From: CALJDF01 sp038121105
Lineage (GTDB): Bacteria > Pseudomonadota > Alphaproteobacteria > SHVP01
Assembly (NCBI GenBank): GCA_038121105.1
Contig: JAYONB010000004.1
Location: forward strand, 124,001-188,000
Direction of reading: 5' to 3'
Length of the DNA stretch: 64,000 nucleotides
Made by a program: the position numbers and the translations under genes. Below the pieces are notes generated by a model. The model ran no database searches. It was given only the letters and a program-made list of their open reading frames with translations, and was not told where the DNA came from. Positions 35,767 to 44,694 of the stretch are shown in pieces (the first letter of the stretch is position 1; the number at the start of each line of letters is the position of its first letter).

Positions 35767-36234
35767 ATGGCAGGTAGTGTGAATAAGGTCATTTTGGTGG
35801 GGAACCTGGGGCGTGACCCCGAAATTCGGTCCACCCAGCAGGGCGCAGAATTGTGCAACCTCTCGATCGCAACTTCGGAAACGTGGCGCGACAAGGGAAC
35901 CGGTGAGCGCCGTGAGCGCACCGAATGGCACCGCGTGGTGATCTTCAACGAGAACCTCGTTCGGGTCGCCAAGGACTTCTTGCAAAAAGGCCGCAAGGTA
36001 TATGTCGAGGGCCAATTGCAGACCCGTAAATGGCAAGACCAGTCCGGGCAGGATCGGTATTCGACGGAGGTGGTGCTGGGGCGCTTTCGCGGGGATCTGC
36101 AGATTCTGGATTCACGCGGCCAAGGTGGCGGCGACCAGATGGGCGGCGGTGGTGGTTACGACCAACTGCCCGACGATGGCGGTCCAGGCCAAGCGATGCC
36201 ACCGGCGGAATTGGATGACGAAATTCCGTTCTAG
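35767..36234 (+). CDS. ssb: Single-stranded DNA-binding protein
   Basis: A 155-residue SSB. It has an N-terminal OB fold (SVNKVILVGNLGRDPE, WHRVVIFNENL, YVEGQL), a glycine-rich linker (GGGDQMGGGGG) and the acidic interaction tail DDEIPF at the end. Acts in replication, repair and recombination. Monocistronic, followed by an AT-rich 110-base stretch. Confidence 0.95.
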   Translation: MAGSVNKVILVGNLGRDPEIRSTQQGAELCNLSIATSETWRDKGTGERRERTEWHRVVIFNENLVRVAKDFLQKGRKVYVEGQLQTRKWQDQSGQDRYSTEVVLGRFRGDLQILDSRGQGGGDQMGGGGGYDQLPDDGGPGQAMPPAELDDEIPF

Positions 36235-36346
36235 CTTAATTATCTATTACATTAAGCCAGAAGTATAAGCTGCTGATAATAAAGTAAAAAAACATGGCCG
36301 GATTGCGCGCTCAACCGCGCCGCCCTTGATTTACCAGCTGTCGCGC

Positions 36347-36376
36347 CCAATATGACTGACTGGTCAGTCATATTGG
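36347..36376. promoter_or_regulatory. Perfect TetR-type operator palindrome
   Basis: CCAATATGACTGAC and GTCAGTCATATTGG, two 14-base perfect arms separated by TG. The core TGACTGACTGGTCAGTCA resembles known TetR operators. It ends 8 bases before the TetR start codon, so repression of the regulator and the downstream exporter operon is likely. Confidence 0.85.
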
Positions 36377-36384
36377 AGTAGAGC

Positions 36385-37041
36385 TTGGCGCAGCACCAAG
36401 AAAGCGGTCAAGGCGTTGGCAAGAAGCCGCCGCGCGGCGACAAGGCACAAGACATCCTCGACGCCGCACGGGCGGAATTCTTGGCGCGCGGTTACGCGGC
36501 GGCCCGGCTCGACGACATCGCGGCCCGCGCCGGCGTCGCTAAGGGAACGCTCTACCTCTATTTCCAAAGCAAGGAAGACATCTTTCAGTCGCTCGTGCGG
36601 ACGGCCATCGTGCCGAACTTGGCGCAGCTCGAAACCATGGCTGAGGCGTGGGACGGACCGATTACCCCGCTGCTCGAACGCTTTGCATCGGTCGCGCTTG
36701 GGGTAGCCGGCAACGACAAGCTTGTCGCGATCCCCCGGCTGCTGTTGGCGGAGGCAAAGACGTTTCCCGACCTTGCCCGGTTCTACTATCGCGAAGTCGC
36801 GCGACGCGGCATCGGCCTACTGACCAAGATCATCGCCAAGGGCGTTGCCAGCGGTGAATTCCGGACGGTCGAGCCGCTGCATGCGGCCCGCCTCGTGATC
36901 GCCCCGTTCCTTCTTCACGCGATGTGGCAAAGCATGTTCGTCGAATTCGACGACAACCCAGTCGATCCGGCGGCCTATGCCAAGACCCACCTCGATGTCC
37001 TCCTCAATGGCCTGCGGGCCGATACCGGGAGTTCCGAATGA
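36385..37041 (+). CDS. TetR/AcrR family transcriptional regulator
   Basis: A 218-residue repressor starting TTG behind GGAGTAG. The N-terminal helix-turn-helix (residues about 22-68) contains LDDIAARAGVAKGTLYLYF, very typical of TetR proteins. The C-terminal domain belongs to the larger AcrR-like ligand-binding group. It heads the exporter operon; its stop overlaps the HlyD gene start as ATGA. Confidence 0.92.
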   Translation: MAQHQESGQGVGKKPPRGDKAQDILDAARAEFLARGYAAARLDDIAARAGVAKGTLYLYFQSKEDIFQSLVRTAIVPNLAQLETMAEAWDGPITPLLERFASVALGVAGNDKLVAIPRLLLAEAKTFPDLARFYYREVARRGIGLLTKIIAKGVASGEFRTVEPLHAARLVIAPFLLHAMWQSMFVEFDDNPVDPAAYAKTHLDVLLNGLRADTGSSE

Positions 37042-38012
37042 GCAGTGTCCTGAACTGGTTAGGCGAAACCTTCATGGCCGTCGTTGTGGCGGTCGGCGCG
37101 GTTTTTGGCGGCGGCGACGAGGGGCCCGCGACGTATCAAGGCTATGTCGAGGGCGAAAACGTTCGTATCGCCGCGGCAACAAGCGGGACGCTCGACATGC
37201 TGGGGGTGCGGCGGGGCGACATGGTGGGGCCGGGTGATGTCGTCTTTATCCTCGAACATGAGCGCGAGAGTGCGGCGCTGCGGGAGGCCGCCGCGCACCT
37301 TGCCGAGGCCCGGTTCGCCTATGACAACCTGCGCACTGGTTTGCGTGATCCCGAACTTGAGGTGATCGACGCCCAGCGCGCGCAGGCCGAGGCGGATCTC
37401 GCGTTTTCTGAATCTGATCTGCGGCGTGTGCAGCAGCTCATCAAGAGCAATGTTGCCGCGGCCCAGCGGCTCGATTCCGCGCAAGCGGCCGTCGACTGCA
37501 ACAAGGCGCGGGTGGAGGAGTTGCGGGCACGGCTCGAGGCCGGTCGCATGGCGGCGCGCGATAACGAGATCGGTGCGGCGCGGGCGCGGGTGAACGCCGC
37601 GCAAGCTGCCGTCGCACAGGCTGAATGGCAATTGAGCCAGCGGAGCGGGTTGAGCCCCACCGAGGGCCGGGTGGTCGATACCCTGTTCCGCGCCGGCGAG
37701 CAGGTCATGGCAGGGCAACCTGTGATCGAGTTGCTGCCGCCAGAGAACCTGATCGTGCGGTTCTTTGTGCCCGAGCCGGTTCTAAGCGACATCGCCGTTG
37801 GGGCCGAGGTCTGGCTGCAATGGGGCGCGGCGGCCCGCACCGTGGCGGCGACGGTGACGTTTATCGCACCGGAGGCGGAATTTACCCCGCCGGTGATCTA
37901 CAGCGAGACGGCGCGCGATAAGCTGGTCTTTCTGGTCGAGGCGCGACCGAAGGATCTTGCCGGCCTCAACGTCGGACAGCCCCTTGACGTCACGCTGGAG
38001 CCACCGCAATGA
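37038..38012 (+). CDS. HlyD-family periplasmic adaptor protein
   Basis: A 324-residue membrane fusion protein. It has a short N-terminal membrane helix, a lipoyl half-motif around G-Y-V-E-G-E-N-V-R-I-A, a coiled coil of about residues 85-195 rich in alanine and arginine, the second lipoyl half and a beta-barrel domain. It bridges the inner-membrane ABC exporter to an outer-membrane channel encoded elsewhere. ATG overlaps the tetR stop; a longer upstream frame is rejected. Confidence 0.85.
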   Translation: MSSVLNWLGETFMAVVVAVGAVFGGGDEGPATYQGYVEGENVRIAAATSGTLDMLGVRRGDMVGPGDVVFILEHERESAALREAAAHLAEARFAYDNLRTGLRDPELEVIDAQRAQAEADLAFSESDLRRVQQLIKSNVAAAQRLDSAQAAVDCNKARVEELRARLEAGRMAARDNEIGAARARVNAAQAAVAQAEWQLSQRSGLSPTEGRVVDTLFRAGEQVMAGQPVIELLPPENLIVRFFVPEPVLSDIAVGAEVWLQWGAAARTVAATVTFIAPEAEFTPPVIYSETARDKLVFLVEARPKDLAGLNVGQPLDVTLEPPQ

Positions 38013-38950
38013 CAGACACCGATCTGGCGATCTCGGTCAAAGGGCTGAAGAAAAGCTTTGGCGGCAAAGCGGTGGTGCACGATTTCGGGATCGATGTCGA
38101 GCGGGGCGCGATTTACGGCTTTCTAGGGCCCAACGGCAGTGGCAAGACGACAACGATCCGTATGCTGTGCGGACTACTGAAGCCGGACGCCGGCAGCGGC
38201 ACGTGCCTCGGTTTCGACGTGATCCGCGAGACCGCGGCGATCAAGCGCCGTGTCGGGTACATGACGCAGCGCTTTAGCCTCTACGAGGATCTATCGATTC
38301 GGGAGAATCTCGATTTCGTGGCGCGCATCTACGGTGTACGGCATCCGCGCCGGGTTGTGGCTGAGACCCTCGACCGACTCGGGTTGACCAACCGGCAGCG
38401 CCAGCTCGCGGGACACCTGTCCGGCGGCTGGAAGCAACGTCTTGCACTCGCCGCCTCGGTTATGCATCGACCCGACCTGTTACTGCTCGACGAACCGACC
38501 GCCGGCGTCGACCCCAAGGCGCGGCGGGAGTTTTGGGACAACATTCACGAATTGGCCGAGGGCGGCGTTACCGTTCTGGTCAGCACGCATTACATGGACG
38601 AAGCCGAGCGCTGTCACCGCATCGCGTATCTTGCCTACGGCCATTTGTTGGTCCAGGGCACGGTGGCCGAGGTGATCGGCGGCTCCGGCCTACACACCTG
38701 GATTGTCGACGGGGCGCCGCTCGGTCTTGCCGGTGACTTACGGCGCGCGCCCGGTGTCGACACCGTGGCGGCATTCGGTCAGCGGTTGCACGTCAGCGGA
38801 CGGGACGACGCCTTGTTGGCCGCAACCGTGGCCGGTGTGCGGGCGCGGGGGCTTAAAGCGCACGAAGCCGACCCTTCGCTCGAAGATGTCTTTATTCGGC
38901 TCATGAACGAGAGCCTCGACAGCGACCATGCGCCGGGGGGCAACGCCTGA
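38009..38950 (+). CDS. ABC exporter ATP-binding protein
   Basis: A 313-residue ATPase with Walker A GPNGSGKTT, Q-loop region MTQRFSLYEDL, signature LSGGWKQRLALA and Walker B LLLLDEPTAGVD. The C-terminal extension is typical of drug-exporter (YbhF/DrrA-like) ATPases. It overlaps both neighbours by a few bases, so the TetR-HlyD-ATPase-permease unit is one operon. Confidence 0.92.
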   Translation: MTDTDLAISVKGLKKSFGGKAVVHDFGIDVERGAIYGFLGPNGSGKTTTIRMLCGLLKPDAGSGTCLGFDVIRETAAIKRRVGYMTQRFSLYEDLSIRENLDFVARIYGVRHPRRVVAETLDRLGLTNRQRQLAGHLSGGWKQRLALAASVMHRPDLLLLDEPTAGVDPKARREFWDNIHELAEGGVTVLVSTHYMDEAERCHRIAYLAYGHLLVQGTVAEVIGGSGLHTWIVDGAPLGLAGDLRRAPGVDTVAAFGQRLHVSGRDDALLAATVAGVRARGLKAHEADPSLEDVFIRLMNESLDSDHAPGGNA

Positions 38951-40077
38951 TGTCCTCGCTGCGCCGATTCTTTGCGGTGGTCGCCAAAGAATTCGTCCAG
39001 ATGCGGCGTGACCGCCTGACCTTTGCGATGATGGTCGGCATCCCGATCGTGCAGCTCGTGCTGTTCGGCTTTGCCATCAATAACGATCCCAAGTCGCTAC
39101 CGACGGCGGTGCTGTCGAACGACAACGGTGTCTTCGCGCGTTCCGTGGTTCGGGCGATGGAAAACACGGGTTATTTCAAAGTGGTGGCGATGGTCGACAG
39201 CGAGGCCGACATCGAACGCATGCTGAAGGACGGCGCGGTCCAGTTCGCGGTAACCATACCGCCGGATTTTGGGCGCGACCTGCAGCGCGGTGTGCGGCCG
39301 ACGGTCTTGGTGGAGGCCGACGCCACCGATCCGGCCGCGACGAGCAACGCGCTTTCCGCGCTGCAACGTTTGCCTGAGACCGCTTTGCGCCACGACCTTA
39401 CCGGACCGCTGGTGCGGCTTGCCTCGGGGCCGCCGCCGTTCCGAATCGTCACCCATCGGGCCTACAACCCGGAAGGGATCACCCAATACAATATCGTGCC
39501 GGCGTTGATCGGCGTGATCCTAACGATGACGATGATCATCATGACGGCGCTCGCCGTGACGCGGGAGATCGAGCGCGGCACCATGGAGAACCTGCTGTCG
39601 ATGCCGATCAGACCGTCCGATGTGCTGCTCGGTAAGATCCTACCGTATACAGCCGTGGGCGCGGTGCAGGTTGTCATTGTCCTTGGCGCAGCGCGCGTGA
39701 TCTTTGCGGTGCCGTTCGTCGGCAGCCTCGGGCTGTTCGGCGCGATCGTGACGTTGTTTGTCGTTACTAACCTGGCGATGGGGGTGATGTTCTCGACGAT
39801 CGCGCGCAACCAACTGCAGGCGATGCAGATGGCGATATTCTTCTTCCTGCCGTCGATCATGTTGTCGGGATTCATGTTCCCGTTTCGTGGAATGCCGGCC
39901 TGGGCGCAGGTCATTGGCGAGATCCTGCCGCTGACCCATTTCCTGCGAATCACGCGCGGAATCCTGCTCAAGGGGAGCGGATTGGCCGATGTCATGCCCG
40001 AGGTCTGGCCGCTTTTGGCCTTCTTATTCGCCGTTCTAGCGGTCGCGATGCGACGGTACCGGCGTACCCTCGATTAG
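38950..40077 (+). CDS. ABC-2 type exporter permease
   Basis: A 375-residue membrane protein of the ABC-2/YbhR group. It has an N-terminal helix after QMRRDRLTF, a large periplasmic loop (about residues 50-170) and about five C-terminal helices with ALAVTREIERGTMENLLSMP just before the second. It exports a hydrophobic compound or drug; the substrate is unknown. Confidence 0.9.
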   Translation: MSSLRRFFAVVAKEFVQMRRDRLTFAMMVGIPIVQLVLFGFAINNDPKSLPTAVLSNDNGVFARSVVRAMENTGYFKVVAMVDSEADIERMLKDGAVQFAVTIPPDFGRDLQRGVRPTVLVEADATDPAATSNALSALQRLPETALRHDLTGPLVRLASGPPPFRIVTHRAYNPEGITQYNIVPALIGVILTMTMIIMTALAVTREIERGTMENLLSMPIRPSDVLLGKILPYTAVGAVQVVIVLGAARVIFAVPFVGSLGLFGAIVTLFVVTNLAMGVMFSTIARNQLQAMQMAIFFFLPSIMLSGFMFPFRGMPAWAQVIGEILPLTHFLRITRGILLKGSGLADVMPEVWPLLAFLFAVLAVAMRRYRRTLD

Positions 40078-40212
40078 GGGCGGGGAAAGGCGTTGATGCG
40101 GCGCTGCAGCATGCCACGAGTCGCCCTCTCTAAATGATTGAAAATAAAAGAAATTTTCCCGAAAAAGTGCTGTCTTGGCGCGCCCGGTTCAGGTATATTT
40201 AGGTTCCTCGAT

Positions 40213-40236
40213 GGCCGCGAGTCCCGCGGCCGTTTT
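40213..40236 (+). terminator. Hairpin with T run upstream of gyrA
   Basis: GGCCGCG (40213-40219), loop AGTCC, CGCGGCC (40225-40231) then GTTTT. It either terminates the exporter operon 136 bases downstream of its last stop or forms a leader hairpin for gyrA. A TATATT element at 40194-40199 lies upstream of it. Confidence 0.6.
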
Positions 40237-40323
40237 GCATTCCACGAATACCATATCTAGTGGTGGGTGCGCGCTGGCCGACTAGGGCACGACCGGCGCC
40301 ACGCACTGGAGAAAACCCAGACC

Positions 40324-43116
40324 GTGACCATCGACGACGATCCGCCGCCACCACCCGCGCCACCGTCTGAACCCACCGGAGTCTCGCCGGTGACGATCGA
40401 GGAGGAGATGAAACGCTCCTACCTCGACTACGCGATGAGCGTGATCGTGAGCCGAGCGCTGCCCGATGCCCGCGACGGGCTGAAGCCGGTACACCGGCGC
40501 ATCCTTCATTCGATGAACGAGAGTGGGTTTGATTTCAACAAGCCCTATCGCAAGTCCGCCCGCGTCGTCGGTGACGTCATGGGTAAATACCACCCGCACG
40601 GCGATCAGGCGATCTACGACGCCATGGTGCGGATGGCGCAGGATTTCTCGATGCGGGTGCCGCTGCTCGACGGGCAGGGAAATTTCGGGTCGATGGACGG
40701 CGATCCGCCGGCGGCGATGCGTTACACCGAGATTCGCATGGCCGAATCGGCGGCGGCGCTGCTCCAGGACATCGACAAGAACACCGTCGATTTCCAAGAC
40801 AACTATGACGGGTCGGCGCGAGAGCCCTTGGTCTTGCCGGCGCGCTTTCCCAATTTGCTGGTCAACGGTGCCGGTGGCATCGCCGTCGGGATGGCGACGA
40901 ATATCCCGCCGCATAATTTGGGCGAGATCATCGACGCTTGCTGTGCCTACGTGGATGACCCCGACATCACCGTGGAAGCGATGATGGCGCACGTCGCCGG
41001 ACCGGACTTCCCGACCGGCGGGATTATTTTGGGGCGCAACGGGTTGCGCGACGGGTTCCGGACCGGTCGTGGCTCGGTGGTGATTCGCAGCAAAGTTCAC
41101 ATGGAGGAGGCCAAGCGCGAGCGCACGGCGATCGTGGTGACGGAGATTCCCTACCAGGTGAACAAGTCTCACTTGGTCGAGCAAATTGCCGATGTGGCGC
41201 GCGAGAAACGGGTAGAGGGCATCGTCGATCTACGCGACGAGTCCGATCGTGACGGCGTACGGGTTGTCATCGAGGTTTCCAAAGCGGTGAACCCCGACGT
41301 GGTCCTGAACCAGCTCTACCGGTTTACCCGATTGCAGACCTCTTTCGGGGTCAACATGCTGGCGCTCAGCGGCGGGCGCCCGGGCGTGATGAACCTGCGC
41401 GACCTGGTGCAGGCCTTTGTCGAGTTTCGCGAAGAAGTTATTGCCCGGCGCACCAAGTTCGAACTCGGCAAGGCGCGCGACCGCGCCCATGTCTTGGTCG
41501 GTTTGGCGATCGCTGTAGCCAATATCGATGAGGTGATCGCGATGATCCGGGGAGCGAAGGACCCGGCGGCGGCCCGTGCAGCCCTGACCGGCCGCGATTG
41601 GCCGGCCGATGACGTGGCTTCGTTGATCGCGCTGATCGACGAACCGGGGCGCCGGGTCGAAGACGGTGTCTATCGGTTGTCGGACGAACAAGCCCGCGCC
41701 ATCCTCGAGCTGCGCTTGCAACGCCTGACCGCGCTGGGGCGTGACGAAATCGGCGACGAACTCAAGGAACTCGCGGCGAAGATCATCGACTTCTTGGAGA
41801 TCCTGCGGAGCCGCGAACGGCTGATGGGCATCCTCCGTGCCGAATTGGTCGAGATGAAGGAGAAGTTCGCGACGCCGCGGCGCACGGTGATCGAGGAAAG
41901 CTTTGTCGAACACGACGAAGAAGACCTGATCCAGCGCGAGGACATGGTCGTGACGGTGAGCCACGCGGGCTATATCAAGCGCGTGCCGCTGTCGACCTAT
42001 CGCACCCAACGTCGCGGCGGCAAGGGGCGCGCCGGGATGTCGACCCGCGACGAGGATTTCGTCGCCCAAGTCAGCGTGGTCAACACGCACACGCCGTTGT
42101 TGTTCTTCTCCTCGCGCGGCAAGGTTTACAAACTCAAAACCTACCGGTTGCCGCTCGGCACGCCGCAGGCGCGCGGTCGGCCGATGGTTCATTTGTTGCC
42201 GCTGGCCGAGGGCGAGACCATCGCGACGATCCTGCCGCTGCCCGAAGATGAATCGACCTGGGCAGACCTTGTCGCGGTGTTCGCGACGGCCGAAGGCTTG
42301 GTGCGGCCGATTTCGCTCAGCAAGTTCGACAACATTCTGTCGACCGGGATCATTGCCATCAAACTCAAGGAAGGCGATCGCCTGATCGGCGTCTCCCTTG
42401 CTGCCGATGACGACGACATCTTGCTTGTCGCCCGTGGCGGCAAATGCATTCGGTTCGCGATGCAGGGCGTACGCCTGATGGGCGGTCGCGCGACCGCTGG
42501 CGTGCGCGGTATGGCGCTGAAGAACGGGGACGAGGTCATCTCGATGTCCGTTCTGCATCATCTTGAAGCCGATGCCGACGAACGTCAGGCCTACCTCCAG
42601 GCCGTTGCCGCCCGCCGCCGGCTGGGTGTCTCAGATTACGAAGGCAAGGAAGACGACAAAGCGCACGATTCGGCTTTGGCCGCGCGGCTGGAAGAGCCGA
42701 GCTTTGCGGCGATGGCCGAGGCCGAGCAGTTCATCCTGTCGTTGACGGAGAACGGCTTCGGCAAGCGGTCGTCGTCCTACGAATACCGGACCACCAACCG
42801 GGGCGGATCGGGCATCATCAACATCGAGACGTCGGCGCGGAATGGGCAGGTCGTCGCCTCGTTCCCGGTGGCGGATCGTGACGACATCATGTTGGTCACG
42901 GATCGCGGCAAGTTGATCCGAATTCCGGTCGGCGATATCCGCATTGCCGGGCGCAACACCCAGGGCGTGATCGTCTTCAAGACCGGCGAAGAAGAGAAGG
43001 TTGTCTCGGCCGCGCACCTAGGAGAGGATGACGCCGCCGACGAAGCCGAAGAGGGTGATAGCGGCGATGATGCAGCCGCGGCGTCCGAAACCGACGCCAC
43101 ACCAGAGCAGGAGTAA
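40324..43116 (+). CDS. gyrA: DNA gyrase subunit A
   Basis: A 930-residue type II topoisomerase subunit from the GTG at 40324; the frame opens earlier but unsupported. The catalytic tyrosine is Tyr134 (AAMRYTE). The quinolone-resistance region reads HPHGDQAIYD, with Gln95 where E. coli has Ser83. The GyrA box QRRGGKG begins at residue 562. The C-terminal pinwheel carries a charged insertion near residues 770-800 and an acidic tail, usual for Alphaproteobacteria. It introduces negative supercoils together with GyrB, encoded elsewhere. Confidence 0.95.
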   Translation: MTIDDDPPPPPAPPSEPTGVSPVTIEEEMKRSYLDYAMSVIVSRALPDARDGLKPVHRRILHSMNESGFDFNKPYRKSARVVGDVMGKYHPHGDQAIYDAMVRMAQDFSMRVPLLDGQGNFGSMDGDPPAAMRYTEIRMAESAAALLQDIDKNTVDFQDNYDGSAREPLVLPARFPNLLVNGAGGIAVGMATNIPPHNLGEIIDACCAYVDDPDITVEAMMAHVAGPDFPTGGIILGRNGLRDGFRTGRGSVVIRSKVHMEEAKRERTAIVVTEIPYQVNKSHLVEQIADVAREKRVEGIVDLRDESDRDGVRVVIEVSKAVNPDVVLNQLYRFTRLQTSFGVNMLALSGGRPGVMNLRDLVQAFVEFREEVIARRTKFELGKARDRAHVLVGLAIAVANIDEVIAMIRGAKDPAAARAALTGRDWPADDVASLIALIDEPGRRVEDGVYRLSDEQARAILELRLQRLTALGRDEIGDELKELAAKIIDFLEILRSRERLMGILRAELVEMKEKFATPRRTVIEESFVEHDEEDLIQREDMVVTVSHAGYIKRVPLSTYRTQRRGGKGRAGMSTRDEDFVAQVSVVNTHTPLLFFSSRGKVYKLKTYRLPLGTPQARGRPMVHLLPLAEGETIATILPLPEDESTWADLVAVFATAEGLVRPISLSKFDNILSTGIIAIKLKEGDRLIGVSLAADDDDILLVARGGKCIRFAMQGVRLMGGRATAGVRGMALKNGDEVISMSVLHHLEADADERQAYLQAVAARRRLGVSDYEGKEDDKAHDSALAARLEEPSFAAMAEAEQFILSLTENGFGKRSSSYEYRTTNRGGSGIINIETSARNGQVVASFPVADRDDIMLVTDRGKLIRIPVGDIRIAGRNTQGVIVFKTGEEEKVVSAAHLGEDDAADEAEEGDSGDDAAAASETDATPEQE

Positions 43117-43120
43117 CGCG

Positions 43121-43642
43121 TTGGCCAGACGGACGGCCGTTTATCCCGGCACTTTCGACCCGATCACCAATGGTCACGTCGATATTATCACGCGCGCCAC
43201 GCGACTCGTGGACCGCCTCATCGTCGGGGTTGCCGCCAATCCCGGTAAGGGACCGATCTTCGGATTGGACGAGCGCATCGAGTTGGTACGTACCGAAGTC
43301 GCCGATATCTCGCGCGAGAGCGGTGCCGAGATCGAGGTCAAACCTTTTTCGAATCTCTTGATGCATTTCGCGGCCGAGTGCGAAGCGGTGATGATCATCC
43401 GCGGCCTGCGTGCCGTGACCGATTTCGATTACGAGTTTCAGATGGTCGGCATGAATGCGCGGGTGAATCCCGAAATCGAAACCGTGTTCTTGATGGCCTC
43501 GGAGAACCACACGTTTATTTCTTCCCGGTTCGTGAAGGAGATCGCCGTGTTGAACGGCGATGTTACGAGCTTCGTGCCGCCACGCGTGCACAAGAGACTG
43601 ATCGCGCAAGTCAGTGCGATGAACGGATCAAAAAGCGAGTAG
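43121..43642 (+). CDS. coaD: Phosphopantetheine adenylyltransferase
   Basis: A 173-residue nucleotidyltransferase from the TTG at 43121, with CAGGAG upstream. It starts MARRTAVYPGTFDPITNGH, containing the T/HxGH nucleotide-binding motif, and later has ISSRFVKEIA. It catalyses the penultimate step of coenzyme A synthesis. Located 4 bases after gyrA, as in many Alphaproteobacteria. Confidence 0.95.
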   Translation: MARRTAVYPGTFDPITNGHVDIITRATRLVDRLIVGVAANPGKGPIFGLDERIELVRTEVADISRESGAEIEVKPFSNLLMHFAAECEAVMIIRGLRAVTDFDYEFQMVGMNARVNPEIETVFLMASENHTFISSRFVKEIAVLNGDVTSFVPPRVHKRLIAQVSAMNGSKSE

Positions 43643-43647
43643 ACCCC

Positions 43648-44193
43648 ATGAGACTTTGGCGTTTTATCGGCGCGGCGGTGGTCGCGTTGTTTTTGCTCAA
43701 CGGTCAGGCGTTCGCCGCCGACCCGGAAAACACTCTGTATCTCGACCTGAAGACCGGTCGTGTCGTGATCGAGATGCGGCCCGACCTTGCGCCCAAGCAC
43801 GTGGAGCGCATGAAGACGCTGGCTCGCGCCGGATTCTTCGACAACACGCCGATCCACCGCGTGATCAGCGGCTTTATGGCCCAGATGGGGGACCCGACCG
43901 GCACCGGCACGGGCGGCTCGGACTTTCCCGACTTGGAGGCGGAGTTTAGCGACGCCAAACATGTGCGTGGGGTGGTTTCTATGGCGCGCGCCCAGAACCC
44001 CAACAGTGCCAATTCTCAGTTCTTTATCATGTTCGGATCGACGCCGCAGCTAGACGGCCAATACACGGTCTGGGGAAAAGTGGTTGAAGGCATGGAACAC
44101 GTCGATCAAATCAAGAAAGGTCGGGGTGGCAACGGGATTGTTCGTCAACCCGATCGCATCATTCAAATGAGGGTTGCCGCCGACGTCGAGTAG
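43648..44193 (+). CDS. Cyclophilin-type peptidyl-prolyl isomerase, exported
   Basis: A 181-residue cyclophilin. A signal peptide (residues 1-23, ending AFA-AD) is followed by the catalytic domain: IHRVISGFMAQMGDPTGTGTGG contains the active-site arginine and phenylalanine. It acts on periplasmic proteins. A cytoplasmic paralogue follows 30 bases downstream. Confidence 0.93.
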   Translation: MRLWRFIGAAVVALFLLNGQAFAADPENTLYLDLKTGRVVIEMRPDLAPKHVERMKTLARAGFFDNTPIHRVISGFMAQMGDPTGTGTGGSDFPDLEAEFSDAKHVRGVVSMARAQNPNSANSQFFIMFGSTPQLDGQYTVWGKVVEGMEHVDQIKKGRGGNGIVRQPDRIIQMRVAADVE

Positions 44194-44223
44194 GGGCGCC
44201 GTCCGTCAGGAAGGAAAAGCTGC

Positions 44224-44694
44224 ATGGAAGACACAATCTATCTCGATCTGAAAGACGGTCGCGTCACGATCAAGACCCGCCCCGATCTTGCGCCCAATCA
44301 TGTCGCGCGCATCAAAGAGCTTACGCGCGAAGGCTATTACGACGATTGTCCGATCCACCGCGTGATTGAAGGATTTATGGCGCAGATGGGCGACCCTACG
44401 GGCACCGGCTCGGGCGGTTCAGACAAGCCCGACCTCGACGCCGAATTCTCAGAAGAGCCCCATGTGCGCGGTACGGTGTCCATGGCGCGCACGATGGATC
44501 CCAATAGCGCCAATTCGCAGTTCTTTATTTGCTTCGACGAAGCCTCCTACCTGGACGGGCAATACACTGTGTGGGGCGAGGTGACCGAAGGTATGGAGCA
44601 CGTCGACGCTATCAAGCGGGGCGAAGGCCAAAGCGGTAGCGTGCCGGATCCTGACAAGATCGTGCGTATGCAGGTTGCCGCTGAGGCGGAGTAA
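44224..44694 (+). CDS. Cyclophilin-type peptidyl-prolyl isomerase, cytoplasmic
   Basis: A 156-residue cyclophilin without signal peptide, very similar to the preceding protein across its whole length (IHRVIEGFMAQMGDPTGTGSGG). A tandem duplication in which one copy kept a signal peptide explains the pair. CAGGAAGGAAAAG precedes the ATG. It overlaps the queA start. Confidence 0.93.
   Translation: MEDTIYLDLKDGRVTIKTRPDLAPNHVARIKELTREGYYDDCPIHRVIEGFMAQMGDPTGTGSGGSDKPDLDAEFSEEPHVRGTVSMARTMDPNSANSQFFICFDEASYLDGQYTVWGEVTEGMEHVDAIKRGEGQSGSVPDPDKIVRMQVAAEAE

Noticed and set aside
36234..36257. Terminator after ssb from GCTTAAT/ATTAAGC
   Set aside because: The stem is AT-rich with a 10-base loop and no T run, so it is weak evidence for termination.
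40175..40199. Sigma-70 promoter TTGGCG…TATATT upstream of gyrA
   Set aside because: The spacer is 13 bases, too short for a normal promoter.
41230..42561. A 443-codon minus-strand frame inside gyrA
   Set aside because: Antisense shadow of a well-conserved housekeeping gene.
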